From the NCBI GenBank assembly GCA_913020705.1, contig CAJWBY010000113.1, positions 1 through 16,282 of the forward strand: DNA of 16,282 nucleotides, in the 5' to 3' direction. The notes beneath the pieces are model-generated. The model saw only the letters and a program-made list of their open reading frames with translations. It did no database searches and was not told the DNA's origin. A program made the translations under genes and the position numbers. This document shows, one piece after another, positions 10,232 to 16,282 of the stretch. Source of the DNA: an uncultured Colwellia sp. (GTDB lineage: Bacteria; Pseudomonadota; Gammaproteobacteria; Enterobacterales; Alteromonadaceae). The first letter of the stretch is position 1; each line of letters begins with the position of its first letter.

Positions 10232-11854
10232 CTATATAGGGAGACTGATTTTAAAATGTACCCCAGTTTCAATTTCACTACTAAACGATATTTTGCCACC
10301 CAAAGCTTGTGTGACAAGATTGTAAACTAGGTGTAAACCTAAACCACTACCGCCAGAACCTCGCTTAGTTGTTGTAAAAGGCTCAAATATTTTATTCATA
10401 ATAGACGGATCAATTCCCCTTCCGTCATCTTGATAATCAATTGTAAGCATTTCACTAGCCACACTTATTTGTATTGCTATAACACCATGATCTCTTTCAT
10501 CAAATCCGTGGGTAATCGAGTTTTGTATTAAGTTAATAATAACTTGGTTAATTGGGCCCGGTTTACTGGTAATAATAAGTTCGCTTGGACAATCTATATT
10601 AATAATATACGGCAGAGGTTTTATTTGTGGCGCTAAAGTCAATAATATTTCGTCGAGTAAATCTTCTATGTTAAAAGTACGGGATTCTTCACTTGTTTGG
10701 TCTACAGCAACCTTCTTGAAGCTGGAAATTAATTCTGCAGCACGTTTTAGATTACGGTAAATAATGGCAGTGTTTTCTTCACCTTCAATGAGGAATTTTT
10801 TTAAATGGCTAGATTTTAACGTTTTATCATCAAAAGCTTGTTTGATTTCTAATAAGCGATCTGACAATAATGTTGAAGCAGTAACACCTAAGCCTATAGG
10901 AGTGTTTACTTCATGCGCTACACCCGCGACCATATCGCCTAATGAAGCCATTTTTTCACTTTCAACGAGTTGGCCCTGAAACTGGTGAAGTTTCTCCAGT
11001 GTTGAAAGGAGTTCATTGTTTGAATCTTTCAATGCCTGGGTTCGTTTATTTACTTTGTCTTCAAGTTCTTGATTTTGTTGGGAAGAAAATTCTTTAGCTT
11101 CTGATAATTTAGTGAGTTGTGTTTCAGCTCTATTCAGTAAAATGTTTATGTTCCGTACAAGGATATCAAGTTCTTTGAAAGGCATTGGATCAATGCGCAA
11201 GTTGAATTTTTTATGCTTAGAAATTTCTTGTATTTTATTTGATACTTCAGACATTGGATCGGTGATAAATCGATTGAGTGAAATTACGATTAACAGAGAC
11301 GTTAAAATCAGAATAATAATTATGATACTGAGTCGAAAGTACATATTACGTGTTACTTTCTGAATGTTTTCAGCATTTGTTTGTATGTAAACATAGCCAA
11401 CCTTTTCACCTTTATGCGTAATAGGCACCATAAGTTCTATTGTCTGCGTCTGAGTTTGAAGATTGAATTTTGGTGAAGATAATTCTGAAAATTTGTTACT
11501 TTGGTTGAGTATACGAGTATTTATAGTCTTTTTGTTATAATTCGAAAAATCTGTTTTATTTTCAGGCTTGGGCTGTATTTTATAAATATGAACATGATTA
11601 ATGTAAGGGACATACTCCAGCATTGATAAATATTCATCAATAAAGTTAGTTTCATCATTAACGAGGTTAATACTATTGGAGCTTGCAATGAGAGTAGCCC
11701 AATGCTTTGTATTACTTGCTGACTCTTCCTTGGCGTCATTAATGAATAAATTAGCCATCATGAAAGAAGAAATAATGACAAATAAAACAATGAAGCCGAT
11801 GATCATAATCATCAGCTTTCTCTTTAATGAATGAATGTTTTTGATTTTTTCCAT
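10232..11854 (-). CDS. Membrane sensor histidine kinase (HAMP, HisKA, HATPase)
   Basis: The 540-residue protein has a first membrane segment at about 14-36, a periplasmic sensor region of about 140 residues, and a second membrane segment at about 175-194. A HAMP-like linker (about 195-245) and a coiled coil (about 245-300) follow. The H-box is SLGDMVAGVAHEVNTPIG, with the phosphorylated histidine at H314; HEVNTP resembles the NtrB-like (HPK4) kinases. The ATPase domain has the N-box around N445, DDGRGI at 476-481, FEPFTTT at 490-496 and GSGLGL at 502-507. There is no receiver or Hpt domain, so it must phosphorylate a separate regulator. It lies 34 bp after rsmC and 218 bp before arcA; its partner is not proven. 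The RBS is poor. The signal is unknown. Confidence 0.93.
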   Translation of the reverse strand: MEKIKNIHSLKRKLMIMIIGFIVLFVIISSFMMANLFINDAKEESASNTKHWATLIASSNSINLVNDETNFIDEYLSMLEYVPYINHVHIYKIQPKPENKTDFSNYNKKTINTRILNQSNKFSELSSPKFNLQTQTQTIELMVPITHKGEKVGYVYIQTNAENIQKVTRNMYFRLSIIIIILILTSLLIVISLNRFITDPMSEVSNKIQEISKHKKFNLRIDPMPFKELDILVRNINILLNRAETQLTKLSEAKEFSSQQNQELEDKVNKRTQALKDSNNELLSTLEKLHQFQGQLVESEKMASLGDMVAGVAHEVNTPIGLGVTASTLLSDRLLEIKQAFDDKTLKSSHLKKFLIEGEENTAIIYRNLKRAAELISSFKKVAVDQTSEESRTFNIEDLLDEILLTLAPQIKPLPYIINIDCPSELIITSKPGPINQVIINLIQNSITHGFDERDHGVIAIQISVASEMLTIDYQDDGRGIDPSIMNKIFEPFTTTKRGSGGSGLGLHLVYNLVTQALGGKISFSSEIETGVHFKISLPI

Positions 11855-11888
11855 ACTTTTATAATAACTTAAATTCTATATTGAGCAA

Positions 11889-12935
11889 TTAAATCGAACA
11901 ATGATAAAGCGAAAAACCTTTTTCCTTCGCTAAAACTTGTGTGCGACCAATTTCTTCTTCCATTATGGGTTGATAACGCAAAAAGCTATTTGCGACCACT
12001 ATTACATGGCCTCTTGGCTTTAAGTGGGGTTTGATTTTTGACAAAAAAGTTTCAGTTGCCTGATAATTAGTTTTTAGTCCCTGATGAAATGGAGGATTAG
12101 AAATAACGTAATTGTATTTTCCTTTTACATCCGACAAACTATTTGATGGAAAAACCTGTCCAGTTAGGTTATTCAATTTCAGTGTTTCTTTGGCCGAATA
12201 CAAAGCTAAAGCACTCACATCGAGTAAATGTAAATTAGCGTTTGGGAAAATTTTACCATAGTAGCTTGCGATAACACCTGCGCCGCAACCAAAGTCGAGA
12301 AGGTCACCGGATACTTTTTTAGGTAAATTTTCTAATAATACCTGTGTTCCAATATCTAATCTGTTGTGGCTAAATACGCCAGGCAAAGCAACAACGTCTA
12401 TAGCTGTTTCGTTAATAGAAAATGAATAATGCTTTAACCAATTTTCTAAAATAAAACTTTCTTGAGCAGGCAGCATATTAGCAGCAAATAATAAACAGTG
12501 ACGAGCAGAGTCAATTTTTGCACAATCCTCTAGTTGCTGTGTCGTTAACTTTTCTAACGACTTAATGCCGCTTTTATTTTCACCGACAATTAATACTAAA
12601 CAGTCTTTTGATAATGATGCTGAAACCATTGCAAGTGTAAATGTTAATTCAGCTTTGCTTTTTGGAAATTGAATGATGACTAAGTCATGTAAATTTTCAT
12701 TTTCATAATGAGCACTAAATTCTGTATTCATTTCAGGAATGTTTAGCTGTTGAGCGGCCAAATGAAATTGATAATTTGTGTTGTAACAAGTCATAACAGC
12801 TTGAGGATGACTTGTCTTGTATTCATGAAAAAAGTCGTCAACAGGTAAGTTGATAAATAAAGGTGACTTTGCTTGAAGCAAATCGTTATTACGTAGTAAT
12901 AATTGGTTAATATTATCTAGCAAAATAATTCTCAA
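11889..12935 (-). CDS. rsmC: 16S rRNA (guanine1207-N2)-methyltransferase RsmC
   Basis: RsmC methylates G1207 of 16S rRNA in the 30S subunit using S-adenosylmethionine. The protein (348 residues; E. coli 343) has the degenerate N-terminal methyltransferase-like half and an active C-terminal half. Visible motifs are LPGVFSHNRLDIGTQVLL (184-201), the SAM-binding LLDFGCGAG (212-220) and the catalytic NPPF (280-283). The start is TTG at 12935-12933: no ATG or GTG exists between the upstream in-frame stop and this codon, and the following residues align with the family start. A second TTG four codons in, behind GAGA, is an alternative. It is divergent from the DsbA-like gene and followed 34 bp later by the histidine kinase gene, so the two may be transcribed together. 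Confidence 0.95.
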   Translation of the reverse strand: MRIILLDNINQLLLRNNDLLQAKSPLFINLPVDDFFHEYKTSHPQAVMTCYNTNYQFHLAAQQLNIPEMNTEFSAHYENENLHDLVIIQFPKSKAELTFTLAMVSASLSKDCLVLIVGENKSGIKSLEKLTTQQLEDCAKIDSARHCLLFAANMLPAQESFILENWLKHYSFSINETAIDVVALPGVFSHNRLDIGTQVLLENLPKKVSGDLLDFGCGAGVIASYYGKIFPNANLHLLDVSALALYSAKETLKLNNLTGQVFPSNSLSDVKGKYNYVISNPPFHQGLKTNYQATETFLSKIKPHLKPRGHVIVVANSFLRYQPIMEEEIGRTQVLAKEKGFSLYHCSI

Positions 12936-13016
12936 ATGAGTTGTTTCGGACGTTAATAAAAATAGAGTTTACGAAATAAATTAATTAATGGGAATTTATA
13001 CGTTTAACGCCAAGAT

Positions 13017-13058
13017 ATGGTTATAATAGCCGATATTCTACGTGAATATTATAACCAT
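13017..13058. promoter_or_regulatory. Inverted repeat with a TATAAT on each strand, between divergent genes
   Basis: The 12-bp arms ATGGTTATAATA (13017-13028) and TATTATAACCAT (13047-13058) are perfect complements with 18 bases between. Each arm holds TATAAT: 13022-13027 on the plus strand and 13053-13048 on the minus strand. They could be the -10 boxes for the plus-strand DsbA-like gene and the minus-strand rsmC. I see no good -35 box for either. A hairpin or an operator are other readings. Confidence 0.45.
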
Positions 13059-13103
13059 GTCAGAAACGCGAATAATAAATTTGTAAATCATTAAATAAAA
13101 TTC

Positions 13104-13109
13104 AGGGAG
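13104..13109 (+). promoter_or_regulatory. Ribosome binding site pointing to an ATT start
   Basis: AGGGAG is the best Shine-Dalgarno match upstream of the DsbA-like gene. It lies six bases before ATT at 13116 and about 160 bases before the first in-frame ATG, so it supports the long form of the protein. Confidence 0.55.
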
Positions 13110-13115
13110 TGGGTT

Positions 13116-14387
13116 ATTTTTACTAAAATTTTTACTTGGTTTAAAGTAAAGTTAATACGCAGTAATAAGCGTGCATGGTTACTAAAACTTCGTTATTTCA
13201 CCGTACCCAATTGGTTTAAAAAAACGCCTACAGCAGAAGTATACTTAGCACTTAATGATCCTTACAGCTTTATGCTTATTCAAGTTTTGCCTGAGTTAGA
13301 AAAACGTTTTAATATTCAATTTAAGTTGTTTTTGGTTTATGAAAGTGTGCCAGGGGTGACTATTGACCCTAAATTAATGCGTGCTTGGGCGATAAAAGAT
13401 GCCAATTATATTGCGGACCAATATCAATTAAAAAAAATAACACAGCAACCTACTCAAGAGTCACTCTTTACTGGGCAGCAAATGTGGCAATTACGTCCAA
13501 AAACATTAGCTAATGCATGGCAACTTTTTCAACAAACTTGGTTCAATGAGTTTGACGATTATTATCATGCGTCTACACCCGTAATAAATTATCAAATCAA
13601 AAATTTAATGCGTTTGGTTAAGTTAGGCCATTATTTACCTTCTTCAATATTTATTGCAGGCAAATGGTTTGTTGGGATAGATAGATTAGATCATCTTGAA
13701 AAGTGTTTGACAGATTTTGACTTAGCAAAAGATGATAGTTCTCCTGTTTATCAAAAAAATAAATTAGTTTTCGCTGATCGAGTAGCTACAGAGGCTGAAG
13801 TCGATAACAACGATACTGATATTTTAGAAGCCTTTATTTCTTTGCGCAGTCCTTATTCTTATATTGGTTTACTGCAAGCGGAAAAATTAAGTCAGCATTA
13901 TCAAATTCCATTGAAAATAAAACCGATACTCCCATTCTTGATGCGAGGGTTAACCACGACAGAGAATAAACAACGCTATGCTGTTTTCGATGCCAGTCGT
14001 GAAGCGAATAAATTAGACGTTCCGTTCACAGGGATTACTGATCCTCTTGGGCAAGGTATTATTAATGCCTTTCAAGTTTTTGCTTATGCAGAGTTACACA
14101 AAAAAGAACTTGGCTTTATCAAGTCTGCGTTCAATGCAATTTATGTAGACGGTTTAGATTTATCGCATAAATCAGTGGTCGCATCTTTATGTAAACAGCA
14201 TGATTTAGATTATGAAAAAGCATTGGCATACAATAATGAACATGACTGGCAACAATGGTCTGATTGTAACCAAGTAACTTTAGATAGTATGGGACTATGG
14301 GGAGCGCCATGTTTCCGCTTTAAAGAAACCACATGCTGGGGTCAAGACCGTTTAGCACAAATTGAACAAGCGATAATTACTTCTTAA
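13116..14387 (+). CDS. Tandem DsbA / HCCA-isomerase-like thioredoxin-fold protein
   Basis: The first ATG (13272) gives 371 residues, but the frame is open back to 13095. The extra codons encode a basic, aromatic segment and then EVYLALNDPYSF, which looks like the first beta strand and helix start of a thioredoxin-like fold. No ATG, GTG or TTG occurs in this extension; ATT at 13116 sits six bases after AGGGAG, giving 423 residues. The protein has two similar halves: DPYSFM (about 48-53) then PSSIFIAGKWFVGIDRL, and SPYSYI (about 245-250) then GAPCFRF and WGQDRL. These match the DsbA-related 2-hydroxychromene-2-carboxylate isomerase (NahD/kappa-GST) family. No CXXC motif is present, so disulfide oxidoreductase activity is unlikely. 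The substrate is unknown, and no aromatic degradation genes are nearby. Confidence 0.8.
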   Translation: MFTKIFTWFKVKLIRSNKRAWLLKLRYFTVPNWFKKTPTAEVYLALNDPYSFMLIQVLPELEKRFNIQFKLFLVYESVPGVTIDPKLMRAWAIKDANYIADQYQLKKITQQPTQESLFTGQQMWQLRPKTLANAWQLFQQTWFNEFDDYYHASTPVINYQIKNLMRLVKLGHYLPSSIFIAGKWFVGIDRLDHLEKCLTDFDLAKDDSSPVYQKNKLVFADRVATEAEVDNNDTDILEAFISLRSPYSYIGLLQAEKLSQHYQIPLKIKPILPFLMRGLTTTENKQRYAVFDASREANKLDVPFTGITDPLGQGIINAFQVFAYAELHKKELGFIKSAFNAIYVDGLDLSHKSVVASLCKQHDLDYEKALAYNNEHDWQQWSDCNQVTLDSMGLWGAPCFRFKETTCWGQDRLAQIEQAIITS

Positions 14388-14432
14388 TACATAACATATA
14401 ATATATTCGTACTATACCCATTTAGACGTCTA

Positions 14433-14462
14433 TTGACTCAGCATTAGAATAAATGTTCTAAT
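14433..14462 (+). promoter_or_regulatory. Candidate promoter of the dap leader
   Basis: TTGACT (14433-14438) and TCTAAT (14457-14462), 18 bases apart, each match the sigma-70 consensus at five of six positions. Transcription would start near 14469, ahead of the riboswitch. The boxes overlap a 12-bp inverted repeat, so the site may be controlled by a protein as well, or the repeat may belong to the end of the upstream gene. Confidence 0.4.
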
Positions 14463-14467
14463 GCTGA
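14438..14467. repeat. Perfect 12-bp inverted repeat over the dap promoter
   Basis: TCAGCATTAGAA (14438-14449) and TTCTAATGCTGA (14456-14467) are exact complements with a 6-base loop. Three more pairs form outside if T14468 is bulged. No T-run follows, so it is not a classic terminator for the DsbA-like gene. It fills the spacer and -10 region of the candidate promoter. Confidence 0.55.
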
Positions 14468-14484
14468 TGTCCTAATTCGAAAAA

Positions 14485-14516
14485 GTTGTTGCTTTGTTTT
14501 CCTAACGAGCAACAAC
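14485..14516 (+). repeat. Inverted repeat just before the riboswitch
   Basis: GTTGTTGCT (14485-14493) and AGCAACAAC (14508-14516) form a 9-bp perfect stem with a 14-base T-rich loop, about ten bases before riboswitch helix P1. If transcription starts near 14469, it would be the first hairpin of the leader RNA. Its role is unknown. Confidence 0.4.
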
Positions 14517-14525
14517 CTTATGAAA

Positions 14526-14700
14526 AAGGGCCAGAAGAGGAGCATTAACCAGGTAGTTATCATAAAGAGATCAAACTCTAATGATTGATAATGAGGGGGA
14601 TTAATGCCGAGGTAAGTGAATTTTTTGATGATTTACTTATCGGTTGTTTGGGTTGAATCCTAGCAATTGTCACCAATTTGGTGGAGAGCTTCTGGCCTTT
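14526..14700 (+). promoter_or_regulatory. Lysine riboswitch (L-box) aptamer
   Basis: The region matches the lysine riboswitch of E. coli lysC in order and in conserved segments: GGCCAGAAGAGGAGC at the 5' side, TGAGGGGG then TGCCGAGGTAAGTGAA, then ATCGG, GGGTTGAATCC, TTGTCACC, GGTGGAG and CTTCTGGCC. Helix P1 is 14526-14537 with 14689-14700. P2 pairs TTATCA with TGATAA and is capped by a GAG/CTC hairpin. P3 pairs CCGA..GTAAGT with ACTTA..TCGG, P4 is the GGGTTGAATCC hairpin, and P5 is CACC-AATTT-GGTG. Lysine binding should close P1 and reduce expression of the downstream dapA-dapD genes. Confidence 0.95.
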
Positions 14701-14715
14701 GTAAAGCCAAAGCAC

Positions 14716-14790
14716 TCACCTATATGGTGAAACTTGTTTAGGCTGATGCAAACGCCTAAAAGTTCTCCGAACGAGCAGAGTTCGAGAGAA
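14716..14790 (+). promoter_or_regulatory. Expression platform of the lysine riboswitch (three hairpins before dapA)
   Basis: Three hairpins follow the aptamer. TCACC / GGTGA (14716-14720, 14726-14730) hides the only strong SD-like GGTGA. TTTAGGC / GCCTAAA (14737-14743, 14754-14760) is a 7-bp stem. TTCTCCGAAC pairs with GTTCG and GAGAA (14763-14790, one bulged A) and ends against the ATG at 14791. None is followed by a T-run, so control at translation start is more likely than termination. Confidence 0.5.
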
Positions 14791-15723
14791 ATGAATCAAA
14801 TAAAATTTTCAAAAAATGTTAGCTCAACGGCTAATTCAGAGCTCCATAAAACTATTTTATGGACAGCTTTAATCACACCATTACTTCGGTGTGGTGAAAT
14901 CGATTTTCCTAGCCTCAAAAAATTAGCTGTCAGCCAGTCTGATGCCGGTAATGGCATTGTGCTTTTAGGAAGTACGGGTGAAGGCCTCGCGTTAACATCA
15001 CAAGAACACCTCAGTATTGTTGAATTTGTGTGTAATTTATCACTGGGCACACCTTTAATGGTTGCTGTTGGTGGTTACCATTTAACTGAGCAAATAAATT
15101 GGATAACGATTTGTAATCAATTACCCATATCAGCTTATTTGCTCGGTAGCCCAATTTATGCAAAACCTGGTGTTGTCGGACAAACACAATGGTTTAGTGC
15201 TTTACTTGATGCCGCAAAATTTCCTTGTATGTTATATAACGTGCCTTCTCGCAGTGGTGTTTCAATTCCTATTGAAACTTTACAAGCTGTGCAGAATCAT
15301 CAGAATTGTTGGGCGTTAAAGGAAGCCAGCGGCGATTTAAATCAAGTGTTAGCTTATCGTCAATATTGTCCTGATATTGCACTTTATAGTGGTGAAGACG
15401 CAATGATGCCTTACCTTGCACAAGCGGGTGTTAAAGGTCTTGTTTCGGTGTGTAGCAATGCTTGGCCACAAGCAACTCTCAAATATGTAGAACTATCTTT
15501 AGCGGGGGAAACTGAAGGCTTATTTCCGCTTTGGCAAAATGCAGTCGATGAACTTTTTCAGGTAGCAAGTCCTATCCCTGTTAAGAGTTTAATGTATCAA
15601 AAACAAATGATCGAGACGCCATTTTTACGCGCACCATTAACCCATTTAGAACTTGACGACAATAACTCGCTATTAGCGTCAGACAAACTTATTAATCAAT
15701 GGCTTGGCAATCTATCTAAATAA
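14791..15723 (+). CDS. dapA: 4-hydroxy-tetrahydrodipicolinate synthase
   Basis: DapA condenses pyruvate with aspartate semialdehyde, the first committed step to diaminopimelate and lysine. I chose the ATG at 14791 (310 residues): the frame is open to TTG 14734 and ATG 14746, but that stretch is taken up by leader hairpins and has rare AGG and AGA codons. Numbered from 14791, the Schiff-base lysine is K177 (LKEASG), with Y149 and R154 in LYNVPSRSG and Y123 matching E. coli Y107. S61 stands where E. coli has T44 (GSTGEG). Residues matching the E. coli lysine-inhibition site are mostly changed. It is a divergent but apparently active member, 46 bp before dapD and under a lysine riboswitch. The RBS is weak and lies in a hairpin, so the start is uncertain. 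Confidence 0.9.
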   Translation: MNQIKFSKNVSSTANSELHKTILWTALITPLLRCGEIDFPSLKKLAVSQSDAGNGIVLLGSTGEGLALTSQEHLSIVEFVCNLSLGTPLMVAVGGYHLTEQINWITICNQLPISAYLLGSPIYAKPGVVGQTQWFSALLDAAKFPCMLYNVPSRSGVSIPIETLQAVQNHQNCWALKEASGDLNQVLAYRQYCPDIALYSGEDAMMPYLAQAGVKGLVSVCSNAWPQATLKYVELSLAGETEGLFPLWQNAVDELFQVASPIPVKSLMYQKQMIETPFLRAPLTHLELDDNNSLLASDKLINQWLGNLSK

Positions 15724-15769
15724 CCAAGCTCAATAATCCCATTTAATATTTATATAAGAGTAATAAACA

Positions 15770-16282
15770 ATGAATTGGCAAGAAACGTTAACACAATTAG
15801 AAGCAGGCACGGTACGCGCGGCAACTCAAGATGAAGAAGGAAACTGGAAGGCAAATGTAGAGGTTAAGCAAGCCATATTAGCGGCTTTTAAAGCAGGCGA
15901 AAATATTGCATTTGACGGTATTTATAAAGGGTTTGTGGATAAGCATAATTTACCAGCACGTGAATTCACTGCTGACGATCAAGTACGTTTAGTACCTGGT
16001 GGCTCATCGGTACGCCGTGGTGCGCACGTTGCAGCGGGTGTCATTATTATGCCACCTGCTTACATAAATGTTGGCGCTTTTGTTGATACAGGGACTATGG
16101 TTGATAGCCATGCATTGATTGGCTCGTGCGCTCAAATTGGTAAAAATGTACACGTGTCAGCGGCTGTTCAAATTGGTGGCGTTTTAGAACCTGTAGGAGC
16201 TAGCCCCGTGATTATTGAAGACGGTGCATTTTTAAGTGCTGGCGTGGTTATTGTTGAAGGTATAGTTGTTAAAAAAGGTGCA
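15770..16282 (+). CDS. dapD: Tetrahydrodipicolinate N-succinyltransferase, N-terminal part (cut by window end)
   Basis: DapD transfers succinyl from succinyl-CoA to tetrahydrodipicolinate, the step after DapA and DapB. The frame is open for 171 codons to the window edge. The N-terminal part has LEAGTVRAA and a basic helical segment; then comes [20 protein letters not shown], and left-handed beta-helix hexapeptide repeats with [28 protein letters not shown] and QIGGVLEP, all matching E. coli DapD closely. It lacks roughly 35 residues at the N-terminus relative to E. coli DapD, and the E. coli segment FIGARSEVVEG reads [11 protein letters not shown] here. AAGAG nine bases before the ATG is a fair RBS. 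The 46-bp gap after dapA, without a terminator, argues for one dapA-dapD transcript. Confidence 0.94.
   Translation, partial: MNWQETLTQLEAGTVRAATQDEEGNWKANVEVKQAILAAFKAGENIAFDGIYKGFVDKHNLPAREFTADDQVRLVPGGSSVRRGAHVAAGVIIMPPAYINVGAFVDTGTMVDSHALIGSCAQIGKNVHVSAAVQIGGVLEPVGASPVIIEDGAFLSAGVVIVEGIVVKKGA

Noticed and set aside
13057..13086. Nine-codon frame (MSETRIINL) before the DsbA-like gene
   Set aside because: Too short, no ribosome binding site, and it overlaps the inverted repeat; more likely chance.
14734..14790. Longer dapA N-terminus starting at TTG 14734 or ATG 14746
   Set aside because: The stretch forms two leader hairpins, uses rare AGG and AGA codons and adds residues not seen in E. 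coli DapA. I kept ATG 14791, but the point is not settled.

Overview
The window looks like chromosomal DNA of a marine, AT-rich gammaproteobacterium of the Alteromonadales, most likely close to Colwellia or Thalassotalea. This is inferred from low-GC codon use, from core proteins that align well with my recollection of the E. coli versions (GltB, GltD, ArcA, RsmC, YicC, DapA, DapD), from use of FolE2, and from a stand-alone Hpt protein beside arcA, which recalls the split Arc system of Shewanella. No phage, transposase, tRNA, rRNA or CRISPR array was seen. It is mostly core metabolism and regulation; the less ordinary signals are in the intergenic regions and at gene starts.

Left part (1-7627, all genes on the minus strand): the first codons of yicC at the edge, an orphan periplasmic solute-binding protein, then the gltB-gltD glutamate synthase operon, closed by a hairpin terminator at 1129-1154. 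Upstream of gltB is a 579-bp AT-rich spacer. It holds a T-rich strand-skewed stretch and a small GC-rich island (about 7501-7590) that looks like a gene remnant or a dispersed repeat.

Middle part (7601-12935): folE2 (zinc-independent GTP cyclohydrolase, minus strand, own terminator), then a small Hpt phosphotransfer gene on the plus strand. This converges on arcA through a 45-bp perfect inverted-repeat terminator. Upstream of arcA, on the same strand, lie a membrane sensor histidine kinase and rsmC (16S rRNA m2G1207 methyltransferase). The Hpt, ArcA and kinase genes together suggest a signalling locus.

Right part (12936-16282, plus strand): a divergent control region with a 12-bp-arm inverted repeat carrying a TATAAT on each strand; then a tandem two-domain DsbA/HCCA-isomerase-like protein whose reading frame continues 52 codons upstream of the first ATG and seems to start at ATT; then a lysine (L-box) riboswitch leading a dapA-dapD operon for lysine and diaminopimelate synthesis, with dapD cut by the window end. 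DapA keeps its catalytic residues but has lost most of the residues that bind inhibitory lysine in E. coli DapA. Lysine control may therefore have moved from the enzyme to the RNA leader.
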